In this document: positions 51,864-62,400 of the stretch, one piece after another
How positions within the stretch are numbered: position 1 is the stretch's first letter
Layout: the number at the start of each line of letters is the position of its first letter
Assembly (NCBI RefSeq): GCF_003675385.1
Contig: NZ_RCWZ01000005.1
Coordinates: 310,001-374,000 of the forward strand
Reading direction: 5' to 3'
Source of the DNA: Mucilaginibacter kameinonensis
GTDB taxonomy: Bacteria > Bacteroidota > Bacteroidia > Sphingobacteriales > Sphingobacteriaceae
DNA: 64,000 nt
Made by a program: the position numbers and the translations under genes
Notes under the pieces: model-generated
Seen by the model: the letters and a program-made list of their open reading frames with translations, nothing else
Databases searched by the model: none
Told to the model about the DNA's origin: nothing

Positions 51864-53015
51864 CTATTCAACCAGATCAGGAGGCGCGGGCTTTGCAGGG
51901 TCAAATACTGCGACCGCAACCCGCGAATCAGCACATCCATAATACAGAAACCATTTCTTTTTAAAATAAGCCATACCCTCAATAAATACGGTGCCATTTA
52001 CATATTGACCGCTTTTTTCAAAAGGCTCTCTTGGTCGCAGGAAAGGGACGTCAAGCCGGGTTTTGAGTTTAGATGGATCTTTGGCATCAAACAAAGCCTG
52101 CCCTGCGCAGTATGAATTGGCATTAAAGCGAGGATCCCGTCCTTCGGCCGGTTTGTTTTTGCCGTTATAAAACAGGATCACCCCATTTTTGGTCATCAAA
52201 GCAGGCGGCCCGCATTCGGTAAGATCGCTATCGAAATAGCCATTACGCGGCGACATCAGCTCTTTCAATTCTCCTTTTTCATCAACCACCGGCGACCAAT
52301 CCACCAAATTTACAGATGTGGCTGCATACACATGATGCTCGCCCCAATACAGCCAATATTTTCCTTTAGTTTTTATAACCACCTGTTTTCCGTTAATCAC
52401 CTGCGTTAATATCGAGGCTGACTTACTGGCAATATTGAAGAATTTGCCATTATAAGCGGTTTCAAATATCGGTCCATGCTTTTTCCACTGGATCAGGTCT
52501 TTTGATGTAGCTACACCTAATCTCGGTAAATCGCGGTTCCATTCAGTATAAAAAACAACATAGGTACCCTCGGGGGTAACTGCCACACGAGGGTCTTCAC
52601 AGCCGCCGGGCCATTCGTATTTTTTTGCAATATCTTCATCCGGATAAAGCACCGGGGCATTCTTCCTGTTAAAATGAATTCCATCAGTACTTTCGGCATA
52701 TCCTACACGCGATGTTCTAAAGCCAATACCTATGCCGTACAAATCTTCGGCACGATACATCACTACTATTTTCTTGTCTTTTATGGTTGCCGCAGGGTTG
52801 AAAGTGTCATTGGCTTCCCATTGAACCTGCTTCTTACTCATAGGATCAAGAAAGCGGGAAGTTGTATCCGGCGATATGATTGGGTTGATATTTGCAGGTC
52901 GGGTAAATCCGCCTAACGCCCAATACGGTAATTTGTTAACGGCCGGTTGTCCGTAGCAAAACTGTGTAAACAGCAGCGAAAATATAATACTCCCCTTACG
53001 CAAAAAGTTTATCAT
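51864..53015 (-). CDS. Secreted GH130-family glycosidase/phosphorylase-like enzyme
   Basis: Signal peptide to CYGQ (residue 23). The five-blade propeller of GH130 is visible: GGFTRPANINPIIS, WEANDTFNPAATIKDKKIVV, MYRAEDLYGIGIGFRTSRVG, YAESTDGIHFNRKNAPVLYP, WPGGCEDPRVAVTPEGTYVV (the GGxEDPR motif), ADSRVAVAVF near the end. GH130 includes mannoside phosphorylases and beta-1,2-mannosidases; the exact linkage cannot be read off. Neighbours (trehalase, GH65) make a disaccharide or mannan-derived substrate plausible. Confidence 0.85.
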   Translation of the reverse strand: MINFLRKGSIIFSLLFTQFCYGQPAVNKLPYWALGGFTRPANINPIISPDTTSRFLDPMSKKQVQWEANDTFNPAATIKDKKIVVMYRAEDLYGIGIGFRTSRVGYAESTDGIHFNRKNAPVLYPDEDIAKKYEWPGGCEDPRVAVTPEGTYVVFYTEWNRDLPRLGVATSKDLIQWKKHGPIFETAYNGKFFNIASKSASILTQVINGKQVVIKTKGKYWLYWGEHHVYAATSVNLVDWSPVVDEKGELKELMSPRNGYFDSDLTECGPPALMTKNGVILFYNGKNKPAEGRDPRFNANSYCAGQALFDAKDPSKLKTRLDVPFLRPREPFEKSGQYVNGTVFIEGMAYFKKKWFLYYGCADSRVAVAVFDPAKPAPPDLVE

Positions 53016-53203
53016 AGTGAATGGCTTATGTATTTAGTTTTATTATTGGTATGGCTTATTGATCTCAGTAGTTTTCTTGCAAAATATCGCATAAAAAGCG
53101 TTGAAAACAAAGTAGGTATCAGTTATAATCTACTCAAAAATAGTAAATTTATAAACTGTATAAGCCTTTTACCCATCCTGCAACTGGGTATAATTTTAAG
53201 CTG

Positions 53204-54796
53204 ATGAGAAAACTTTTTTTACTCGCATTTTTACTCATTGTATTACGCGTAAATTCCCAAACACTTACGCCCCGACAACAGTTCCCGGGATTGTTTGAAG
53301 CTGTTCAAACTTCAACTATTTTCCCTGATAACAAAACATTTGTTGATGCTGTACCCAAGCAGGATCCGGCCCTGATCATGAAGGCCTATAACGAGCAAAA
53401 AGATAAGCCTGGGTTTAACCTGCAGGCATTTGTACTGGCTAATTTTAATGTGCCGGTATCACATAATAATTTCCAAACCGATATCTCGGCAGGCATCCGT
53501 AAACATATCGACACCTTGTGGCAGGTTTTACAGCGCCGTCCTGATGAGGCAAAGCCTTTTTCCTCAACCCTGGCATTACCTAATCCGTACATTGTACCCG
53601 GCGGCAGGTTCAGGGAAATTTATTATTGGGATTCTTACTTTACCATGCTGGGCCTACAGGAAAGCCACCAGGTGAAAGTGATCCACAATATGGTTGAAAA
53701 CTTTGCCTATCTGATTGATAAATATGGATTTATCCCCAACGGTAACCGCAGCTATTACCTAACCCGTTCGCAACCTCCGTTTTTTGCGATGATGGTAAAC
53801 CTGCTTGCAAAAATTGAGGGGGATAAAGTACTGGTGCATTTCAGGCCACAATTAATTAAGGAGTATGAATACTGGATGTATAACTGGCAGGCAATAGGCG
53901 CCGATGGAGCAACACATCGGGTTGTAAAAATGCCAGATGGCGATTTACTAAACCGATATTGGGATGAAAGCGATGAGCCCCGTGAAGAGTCGTATATAAA
54001 AGACGTTGATGCAGCTAAGGAAAGTAAGCAGCCGCCTGCGCAGTTCTATCGTAACATTAGGGCTGCTGCTGCTTCGGGGTGGGATTTCAGCACACGCTGG
54101 TTTGATTCGTCGGGCAAATTACCAACGATACAAACTACCGATGTTATACCTGTTGATTTGAATTGCTTATTGTATAACCTGGAAATGACCATTGCCCGGA
54201 GTTTAAACCAGATCCAGAATGCCAAGTTGGCCAAAATGTACAGGTACAGGGCAAACAGGCGTAAAAATGCCATCCTGAGATATTGCTGGAACCAGAAAAC
54301 CGGCTGGTTTGATGACTACAACTGGAAGCTTAAGCAGCAATCAGATGTAGAAACACTTGCCGGCGAATTTCCACTGGAATTTAAAATAGCCAGCGATGAA
54401 CAGGCCCGTTTAATAGCCGACGGGCTTAAAAACAACTTTCTGAAACCTGGTGGCCTGGTTACTACGCCGAACTTTTCCGGGCAGCAATGGGATGCGCCGA
54501 ACGGCTGGGCCCCTTTGCAATACATGGCTATAGATGGACTTGAAAAATATAACTACAACACGTTGGCCAAGGATATTGCTACACGCTGGCTTAAGCTTAA
54601 CATCAGGGTGTTTAAACAAACAGGTAAGCTGCTTGAAAAATACAATGTGGTTGATACCCAATTAACCGCGGGCGGCGGCGAATACCCATTACAGGATGGT
54701 TTTGGCTGGACAAATGGAGTGCTTTTACATTTGGTGAATCGGTATCATATCGATACTCAACAATTGGAGAAAACACCGGCTGAAGTTCAGAATTGA
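53204..54796 (+). CDS. treA: Periplasmic trehalase, GH37
   Basis: Signal peptide (MRKLFLLAFLLIVLRVNSQ). GH37 signatures: PGGRFREIYYWDSYFTMLG at about 131-149 (signature 1), FIPNGNRSYYLTRSQPPFFA, ASGWDFSTRWF with the catalytic Asp, QQWDAPNGWAPLQYMAIDGL (signature 2, about 427) and QDGFGWTNGV near the end with the catalytic Glu region. 530 residues is normal. It hydrolyses alpha,alpha-trehalose to glucose in the periplasm. It converges on the GH65 gene, with a hairpin between them. Confidence 0.95.
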   Translation: MRKLFLLAFLLIVLRVNSQTLTPRQQFPGLFEAVQTSTIFPDNKTFVDAVPKQDPALIMKAYNEQKDKPGFNLQAFVLANFNVPVSHNNFQTDISAGIRKHIDTLWQVLQRRPDEAKPFSSTLALPNPYIVPGGRFREIYYWDSYFTMLGLQESHQVKVIHNMVENFAYLIDKYGFIPNGNRSYYLTRSQPPFFAMMVNLLAKIEGDKVLVHFRPQLIKEYEYWMYNWQAIGADGATHRVVKMPDGDLLNRYWDESDEPREESYIKDVDAAKESKQPPAQFYRNIRAAAASGWDFSTRWFDSSGKLPTIQTTDVIPVDLNCLLYNLEMTIARSLNQIQNAKLAKMYRYRANRRKNAILRYCWNQKTGWFDDYNWKLKQQSDVETLAGEFPLEFKIASDEQARLIADGLKNNFLKPGGLVTTPNFSGQQWDAPNGWAPLQYMAIDGLEKYNYNTLAKDIATRWLKLNIRVFKQTGKLLEKYNVVDTQLTAGGGEYPLQDGFGWTNGVLLHLVNRYHIDTQQLEKTPAEVQN

Positions 54797-54819
54797 TCAG
54801 GATTTGGACTTAGAATTGA

Positions 54820-54850
54820 GACTTACGAAGTTTTAAAAACGTCGTAAGTC
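54820..54850. terminator. Convergent terminator hairpin
   Basis: GACTTACGA (54820-54828) pairs with TCGTAAGTC (54842-54850), loop of 13. Between the convergent trehalase and GH65 genes; only short T runs follow. Confidence 0.5.
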
Positions 54851-54882
54851 TTCAGATATCGTCTGTTTTAAAGATGTTAAAT

Positions 54883-56928
54883 TTATTTAATCGTGTAAGT
54901 TGCCTTATTCATTCCAACGCCGGTAATCTTCAGCGATTTCCAATTTGCAGGCAGCTTGCTTTTTACCTGTATAATTCCAGTTGGTGTAATATCCAGGCCA
55001 CCAAAACCCATCAACAAGCTCTGAATAATCCCTCCTGCTCCCGTTGCAAAATATGGATTGGTACCACCCTTAGTTTCTGCAATGACGCGGAATGGAGGAT
55101 TAAGGTTTGGCTCATAAGCGTCCTTAAAAAAATGAAATGCCTTATCGCCATTACCTAAGCGTGAGTACAATAAAGCAAAAACCGCCTGTGTCATAGCTGG
55201 CGTTCCCTCATTTGGTACACGGGTTTCGTAGTATTCCAGATCTTTTTTTATCTGAGCCGGGTCGGTAATGGTTTTAAGCGGATAGGCCAGCAGGTTAACA
55301 TCGGCTTGTTTAATACCCTCGCCATTGTAAGATGCATGCTCGCGGGTAACACCATTATCCAGCTTCAGGATGGGAATGTTTTGCGCAACGTTTACCCAAT
55401 CGGCGTCGGCTTTTTCGCCTAAGATTTTTGCAGCAGCTGTGGCATTGAGCAAATTGGCTTTTGCCGCGGCATTGGTGAAAGCATTATTATCAATGTTTTC
55501 CGCCCATTCATCGGCAGCCACCACGTTTTTAATATCATAATGCCCGGAGCCATTGCGCTCTACACGGCTTGCCCAAAAATCAGCAGTAGCAGAAAGGATT
55601 GGCCAGCCTTTTTCTTTTAGCCATTGCTTGTCCTGGGTTACGCAATAATAATTCCAGGCCGCAAGCGCGACACAAGCGGTAATATGGTGTTCAAATGGCC
55701 CGCTTAATGCCCAAACCGGTGTTTCTTCTACCCCACTGTCGGCGCTTTCCCAGGGGAACATCGCGCCTTTATAACCGTGCGAAAAAGCATTTTTACGGGC
55801 GGCATCCAGGCGTTCAAACCGGTATTCAATCATTGATTTCGCGATTTCCGGGTGTAAAACCAGCATGGCCGGATACATCCAAACATCGCAATCCCAAAAA
55901 ACGTGACCGTTATATCCTAAACCCGAAAGGCCCATTGGGGACGGCGAATAAGCCGCGCCCGCTCTCGAAAACGAGTATAAATGATACAACATACTATGGA
56001 TATCCTGCTGTGATTGATCATCGCCCTCAATCTGTATATCGCTTGTCCAAAGATCATCCCAGGCTTTGTTATGAAATGTGATCAGCCTGTCGCGGCCTTC
56101 CAGCTTAGCAAATATGGTCAGGCGCTCTGCTTCATTCAGCGGGTCGGCATGATGGGCAGATGTTATGGATGAACCTGTCACCGCATAACTATAAGTCTGT
56201 CCGACGGCTACCGCTTTGCTAAACTTCATGAGGTGCATGTTGTTATCCCACATTTCGTGAATAATGCGAGGCTCCTGACCATGAGGCTCATTGAATAAAA
56301 ATGACGTGGATGCGCAGAGTTGCATTTTACCTGTAGGGCTTTTAGCAGTTGAGGTAAGCAGGCTGATGGTAACGTGCGGCCTGTCAATTTCATTATAATA
56401 ATTTTGAACCTCCTTAAGTGCATCCGGCGCTTCCATGACACTGGCCGATGTGATATTGATGGCTTGTTTTGCTGTTACAGCAACATCCATTAAAACGGTA
56501 AACGGTAATTGCCGAAGCGAGTAGTAAGTATATTTTATGGTTGCTTTATCCGCATAGTCAAAAGTAGTGGTGAATGCCGCGTGCTGCATGTCCAACTCTT
56601 GTCTGAAATTGCTGATGTTTTTGGCGTCAATACGTTTGCCATCAATTTCAAGGTACATGTTGAGCAGGTTAAAGCTGTTCAGGAAATTGCTTACACGGCC
56701 GCGACCGTACAGATCATACGCACCTGCCAACACTACATTTTTAACCTTAAATGGTTCCGGTGCCGATACGATACCGATCATGCCGTTAGCTACGGTAATG
56801 CCGTAATAATTAGCGGGATCAATTTTATCAGCCTTAATTTTCCAGGGATCAATGCTTTGAGCTTTTGATACCCCGGGTATCAGCAAAGCGGCAAGTAAAC
56901 TAAACTTTAATATCCTGTTCAAAATCAA
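54883..56928 (-). CDS. Secreted GH65-family glycosidase
   Basis: The likely start is TTG 56928 (no ATG in frame nearby), opening a signal peptide that ends VSKAQ. 681 residues. GH65 features: an N-terminal beta-supersandwich (YYGITVANGMIGIVSAPEPF), GLSGLGYNGHVFWDCDVWMY at about 320, WESADSGVEETP, and VVAADEWAENIDNNAFTNAA whose Glu is at the catalytic-acid position, then KQADVNLLAYPL. GH65 acts on alpha-glucosides such as trehalose, kojibiose or glucosyl-galactosyl-hydroxylysine; this subtype is not decided. Follows the haloperoxidase-type gene by 25 bp, same operon. Confidence 0.85.
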   Translation of the reverse strand: MILNRILKFSLLAALLIPGVSKAQSIDPWKIKADKIDPANYYGITVANGMIGIVSAPEPFKVKNVVLAGAYDLYGRGRVSNFLNSFNLLNMYLEIDGKRIDAKNISNFRQELDMQHAAFTTTFDYADKATIKYTYYSLRQLPFTVLMDVAVTAKQAINITSASVMEAPDALKEVQNYYNEIDRPHVTISLLTSTAKSPTGKMQLCASTSFLFNEPHGQEPRIIHEMWDNNMHLMKFSKAVAVGQTYSYAVTGSSITSAHHADPLNEAERLTIFAKLEGRDRLITFHNKAWDDLWTSDIQIEGDDQSQQDIHSMLYHLYSFSRAGAAYSPSPMGLSGLGYNGHVFWDCDVWMYPAMLVLHPEIAKSMIEYRFERLDAARKNAFSHGYKGAMFPWESADSGVEETPVWALSGPFEHHITACVALAAWNYYCVTQDKQWLKEKGWPILSATADFWASRVERNGSGHYDIKNVVAADEWAENIDNNAFTNAAAKANLLNATAAAKILGEKADADWVNVAQNIPILKLDNGVTREHASYNGEGIKQADVNLLAYPLKTITDPAQIKKDLEYYETRVPNEGTPAMTQAVFALLYSRLGNGDKAFHFFKDAYEPNLNPPFRVIAETKGGTNPYFATGAGGIIQSLLMGFGGLDITPTGIIQVKSKLPANWKSLKITGVGMNKATYTIK

Positions 56929-56953
56929 TATTTTAAAATGAAAATCTAAAACG

Positions 56954-58282
56954 CTACTTAACCTTTAATTGTAGTTTTTTGACAACCAGCTCCCCTATTT
57001 CGGCACCTTGTTTATTACCTACAATACATGCATTTTTAAAGTGAATACCACCCATTACTCTTGACATGGCTGCCGATTTCGCGGCTTCGCGAAATGATTT
57101 GAAGGATAGCGGATCTATCCCAAACTCCATTTCTGAAGAATCGGTATAGGCAAAATTATCACCAATCCTATTAGTAAGTACCTCGGCAGCGGCAGATGAA
57201 ATCACGGCATGCCCACTGCTATATTCCGGGAATGGCGGCGTCTGGATATACGGACGCCAATCGGCATCAATGTATTTGGTGATTATGGTTTCGGGCCTCA
57301 CATAATTGGATCGGTATTTAAGGTACCAGCAATTGATAAAGCCGTCAAACAAGGCAATTGAAGCTTCGGTATAAACGCTTACGGTAGTACCAAAATCAAA
57401 CTTTTTAGCCCTGGTGCCGATAGCTGTAATATTCATCCAATGCCCTCCCGGCGAAAACTTTTTGGTTGCAAATGATGCGTGACCTACTACATTGAGTTTA
57501 AAGGCATTATCATCCCAAAAATCGGCCTGATGCTTTTCTTCTTTAGTCAGACTATCCACTATTTGCTTTACCTCAAGCGCCTGCTTATAAAAAGGACTGT
57601 TATGGTCTTTGATATTAAAAATCGGAGGATCTGGTGGTATGAATTGTGTAGTTGAATCCAGCACCATCGGCCTGATCTCGCCCCAGTGTGCCTCAAGCGC
57701 CTGTGCGTACATAGGCGGTGTAGGTATCCAGCGCCCGTCTTGTTGTTTTACGGTGTACTTACTTGCAGAGCGGGTTTGCGCATAATGGTCGCCTTTGCTC
57801 CATTTCAATATAAATTTGGCTACTTTATTGGCATAATTTACTGAACCTTCAAACAGATCAGATGGCATGCCGGCATCTTTGGCTTTCTTCTTAAGTTCAT
57901 CTACGTATTGATCCATACTGCCTTCCGGGAAAGTTACCGCGTTACCCACTGTACAAAAAGCAAGCAGCGAAGCAAACTGATAGTCAACAGCTGTATCTTT
58001 TGACGCTTTAGGCACTACGGGCAAATGTTTGATCTGTCCGGACAATGATTTAAAATGTTCCGGATCGCCGGAGGCTATAACTTCATAGGCAGCTATATTG
58101 GCATAGACATAATTGCGGGATGCAGTAACCGGCGGGAAGTTATTTTCCAGCACGATGTCGTTAAGCTTTTTTACCGTTACACGGTAAAGTTCGGGATCGT
58201 GAATTACTTTTTCATAGTCGGGCTTTTTACAGGATGCGAATAAAAACAATACTCCGGTAAGGCAAAATAAAAAGGATCTCAT
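56954..58282 (-). CDS. Vanadium-haloperoxidase-type (PAP2 superfamily) lipoprotein
   Basis: Lipobox FLFASC after MRSFLFCLTGVL. 442 residues. The phosphatase/haloperoxidase core has YVRPETIITKYID, PPFPEYSSGHAVISSAAAEV (SGH motif with the catalytic His) and RVMGGIHFKNACIVGNKQG (the second conserved His region). Vanadium-dependent haloperoxidases and acid phosphatases share this fold, so peroxidase activity is not proven. It is the first gene of an operon with the GH65 enzyme. Confidence 0.82.
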   Translation of the reverse strand: MRSFLFCLTGVLFLFASCKKPDYEKVIHDPELYRVTVKKLNDIVLENNFPPVTASRNYVYANIAAYEVIASGDPEHFKSLSGQIKHLPVVPKASKDTAVDYQFASLLAFCTVGNAVTFPEGSMDQYVDELKKKAKDAGMPSDLFEGSVNYANKVAKFILKWSKGDHYAQTRSASKYTVKQQDGRWIPTPPMYAQALEAHWGEIRPMVLDSTTQFIPPDPPIFNIKDHNSPFYKQALEVKQIVDSLTKEEKHQADFWDDNAFKLNVVGHASFATKKFSPGGHWMNITAIGTRAKKFDFGTTVSVYTEASIALFDGFINCWYLKYRSNYVRPETIITKYIDADWRPYIQTPPFPEYSSGHAVISSAAAEVLTNRIGDNFAYTDSSEMEFGIDPLSFKSFREAAKSAAMSRVMGGIHFKNACIVGNKQGAEIGELVVKKLQLKVK

Positions 58283-58504
58283 AAATTATAAAAATAGGTT
58301 AAAAACAGCCAGATCTATAGGGAGCAATCTGTCGTTTTTTTCAATTGATCAACAGCCAATATAGGCTTTTTTTAGCGCTCTGCCACATGTTTTGGTGGGC
58401 TTTTATTAAAAAAATACGCGATTATTCGGTTAAATTATAACCGGGATATATCACCATTATTATTACATTTAGCTTCCTGAGTTTTTTGTGCTTTTATAAA
58501 CCGA

Positions 58505-59434
58505 ATGAAAAAAATATTTCTTATTCTGACTGGGCTTATTATCATCGTCATAGCTGTATATGTTCTGATTCCGTCAAAAATTTATATAGATGAAGAGATT
58601 TCGATAGACTCATCTGATGTTATCGCGGCAAGATTTTTAAACAATAAAAGTAATTGGAAACGCTGGTGGCCCGGAACCACTATTAATGACAATTTGTATC
58701 GGTTCAAATCTCTTGAGATAGATCTCGGAAAGATGACCAACAGTACGGTATATTTTAATTTAAAAAAAGGTGATATCATCTTAAAAAACAGTATCAGTGT
58801 TTTTGCAGGCGAAGAAGGGACGGTAACCGTTAAATGGAATGCTTCGGAAGATAGTTCAAAGGACTTTTATAGCAAGCTGACTAACTATTTTGAAAAAGCA
58901 GCAATCAGAGCGCAAATGGCGGAGGTTTTATTATCGTTAAAGCGCTTTTTACAAGACGAACGTAATACTTATGGTTATAAAATATACATTAATCTTATTA
59001 AGGATACCGTGTTATTAACTCACGCAGAGATTCGTAATAGCATCCCTGAGGTACATGAGATATATCAGATAGTAAATAATTTAAAACAAGAAGCTGACAA
59101 AGGCGGCGTAAAGCAAGTTGCTTTCCCGATGCTTAATGTTACCAAAATAAATGAGTATCAATACCAGGTAACTGTTGCACTCCCCATAAATAAAACGGTA
59201 CACACTCAGCCGAAAACCACAATAAATGAAATGCCCAAAGGAGCTAATCTGCTGGTGCTAGATGTAAAAGGTGGGCAAAACACTATTAACAATGCGTTGT
59301 CGCAACTGAAAATATATATGAAAGATCATCGCCTGGTATCTCCGGCGATGTCTTATCAATCACTTGTAACGGATAGATCGGTAGAAAAGGATACATCAAA
59401 ATGGGTAACCAAAATTTACTATCCGATATTTTGA
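58505..59434 (+). CDS. Membrane-anchored SRPBCC-like/GyrI-like effector-binding protein
   Basis: A membrane segment at 4-24 (ILTGLIIIVIAVYVLI) leads into an SRPBCC-like region (EISIDSSDVIAARFLNNKSN, WKRWWPGT) to about residue 140 and then a GyrI-like small-molecule-binding domain at 150-309 (ANLLVLDVKGGQNTINNALS, SYQSLVTDRSVEKDTSKWVT, KIYYPIF). A probable ligand-binding sensor or lipid/metabolite-binding protein on the periplasmic side. Divergent from the haloperoxidase-type gene. Confidence 0.7.
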   Translation: MKKIFLILTGLIIIVIAVYVLIPSKIYIDEEISIDSSDVIAARFLNNKSNWKRWWPGTTINDNLYRFKSLEIDLGKMTNSTVYFNLKKGDIILKNSISVFAGEEGTVTVKWNASEDSSKDFYSKLTNYFEKAAIRAQMAEVLLSLKRFLQDERNTYGYKIYINLIKDTVLLTHAEIRNSIPEVHEIYQIVNNLKQEADKGGVKQVAFPMLNVTKINEYQYQVTVALPINKTVHTQPKTTINEMPKGANLLVLDVKGGQNTINNALSQLKIYMKDHRLVSPAMSYQSLVTDRSVEKDTSKWVTKIYYPIF

Positions 59435-59441
59435 CGCTGCG

Positions 59442-62400
59442 CTATTTGGTTATTAGCATTAATCTGCCATCATAGGTAACAGCTATATAAGCTTCTGTGT
59501 TAGTTGCTGTTTTAACCGGTGCCAGGTAGGTAATTTCCTCCGAATTGATTGCACTGTTTACTAAATATGTTGGCGGATCAAATTGTTTAATTTGCTTATT
59601 GTAGTGCAGATTTACTAATCCAAGAGCGTCGTATTTACCTTCGTAAGGTACTACCCCCCAAAAGTTTCCGTTCAGCAGTATATCACCGTGGCTATCTTTT
59701 AGCATCGATTTAACCGGAGCCTGCTGGTATAGGTATGGCAGAGTTGTAACGGAAGATGCATGAAGCACATCGCTCACGAAAATGCTATTGAACTGATTTA
59801 CACTTAGGCGATTATTGTCATCAAGCTTATCTTTAAATATTTCAGAAGTGGTTTTGTCGGCCATTTTTTGATAGCTAAGCCATTCCTTTTTGAGATACGG
59901 CAGCTCCTGCTCCAGATCATTTTTAGGACGGAACGGGTAATAAAGGCCTTTATAAAAGTATGACAGTATCAAATCATTTTTGCCGTCTTTATCCAAATCG
60001 GTGTTATAGGCAAAAAGAGGCTGATCTTCAGTTACATTATATTTATTATTCAATCCCCAGTTTCCGGCAATGAGATCAGCTTTTCCATCAACGTCTATAT
60101 CGGCTATTGTTGCCGATTGCCACCAACCCTTCTCTTTATCCAAAACCGGCGAAGAAAAGCGTTTTAAACCTTTGCCATTATTCAGGAAAATATAAACAGG
60201 CTGCCATTCGGCGGTGATCAGCAGATCGGGTTTGCCATTATGATCAATATCGGTTGTAGTTATACTGGTAACGTATTGCAGGTTGGTGATCTCATCATAA
60301 GTTTTGTTATGGCTAATTTCAAACTTTCCGTTGCCTTTATTTATCAGTATTAAGGATGGTACAACGCCGGTATAGTCTTTGAATGAAACAGCGCTGGTAA
60401 ACAAAATATCGTTCAATCCATCGCCGTTAAAATCAAACAAGGTAATTTTTGATGCCTGGTAATTGATTCTAGGCAATGATTGATATTCAAATTGAAAGTT
60501 CCCTTTGTTTATGTATAAGCGTGGTTGGATAAACTTCTCTTCTTCCAGAAATGGATGATTGGCGCTGATCACGATCAAGTCAGGCTTGCCATCGTTATTG
60601 ACATCGGCCCAGGTTGCCTGTTCGTCGGCAGTGTTTTTGTATTGATCAAACAGTGGCACTTTTACTTTTGTAAATCCGCCCGTTTTATCACCTGCAAGGA
60701 TATATTTTTCTTCATCAGCAATTCCTCCCACGTAAATGTCATCTATGCCATCATTATTGATATCGGCCACTGCAACTGCCGGTGTATGCTCCAAATAGGT
60801 ATGCGGTAAAAGGGAGTAGTAATTAAAATCAGGCGTATCGAAAGTTTTAACTGAAGCCAAAAGCTTTGATTTTACCGGTTTATAGTCAAATTGTTTTCTA
60901 TCGCTAATGAACGCCTCTATTACTTCTGTTACAGGCTTGCGATTATCAACTGTTTGAGGGTTATATCTTAGAATAGTTTTTTGTCTGGGATTGAAATCTT
61001 TAATCACCTCATAGCTATTATCCGGCCATACTACCAGTAATGATTCAGGTTTATCGCCGGGCGCAAAGGTGAAAAGCAGCTCATTGTTTAAATTGCTTTC
61101 ATAGGCGTTACTGGTTTGTATTTCCTGGTGATCAATGTGATCTTTTGATTTAAGGAACAATTTAGTCCCAATACCATCACGATTTAGCAGATTATATTTT
61201 ACCGTGTACTTAAGATAAGTTGGTTTACTTTCCTTACCGCTTTCTATAGTTGTATTGTTATAGATATATGCGGGCTCGTCCATATTGTTGGTAACAATAT
61301 CCAGATCCCCATCATTATCTAAATCAACCGCCACCGAACCAGCCGATATGGAGGGTTGTTGCATGTCATTTGTTGATGATACATCTGTAAATTTCAACTT
61401 ATCATCACCACGATAAAGGTAGTTGTGTACGCCCCCTTCGGGCATTTTATTGATCTTTTCCTTATCAAAAACACGGTTCTCTTTATAGGCCTGCATCACC
61501 ATTGGGTCGCCAAGGTATTTCAGGTAATCCATATCATTCAGGCGGCGCTTGATTCCGTTGGAGAAAAACATATCTTTCCTGCCATCCATATCAAAATCCT
61601 GCACCAGGGGCGACCACGTCCAGTCGGTTGCTGAAACTCCGCTGTATAAACTTAAATCAACAAACTTGTTTCCATTGCCAACATTCAATTGCAGACAGTT
61701 TTTTGAGTATTGATAGTAATACCCCGCGTTAACTTCCTGGTTATAAATATCCAATGGTTCGTCATTTATAGTTGAACGGAGCACTTTCATTTCTTCGGGA
61801 AGCATGTCTGTACTGAGCACATCGAGGTGGCCATCTTTATTAATATCGCTGATAGTATTACCCATCGAAAACAGGCTGGTATGCCCGAAAGCGTTTTTTA
61901 GTTGCTCCTTGAAAGTGCCGTTATGCTGATTGATGTAATAATAGTCCTGTTCAAAAAAATCGTTGCTAACGTAAATATCATCCCAACCATCATTGTTTAA
62001 GTCGCCTACGCTTACCCCCAACCCGTAGCCAATAGGCGCTGAATAAATACCCGAGCCCGCGGTTACATCCGTAAAGTGTCCATTATCGTTCCTGAAAAGG
62101 TGATCGCCGGCATCATGGCTGTATTTGAATCGCTGGGTGGAATCACCGTAGGTATCATTACTATGAACAGACGAAGTAAGCAGGAACATATCCAGGTCAC
62201 CATCCTTGTCATAATCAAAAAATGAAGCCTGGGTAGATAGGCCTGCAAAGTCAAGCCCATATTTGGCGGCGCATTCGGTAAAGGTTAAATTGCCATTGTT
62301 GATATAAAGCTGGTTTTTCCCTTTAAATGTTTTATAGCCGGATACTACGCTTACATAAATGTCTTTAAACCCATCGCCGTTAATATCAACTACTGTTACA

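Noticed and set aside
55695..56081. 128-codon plus-strand frame inside GH65
   Set aside because: Shadow of a clear GH65 coding region.
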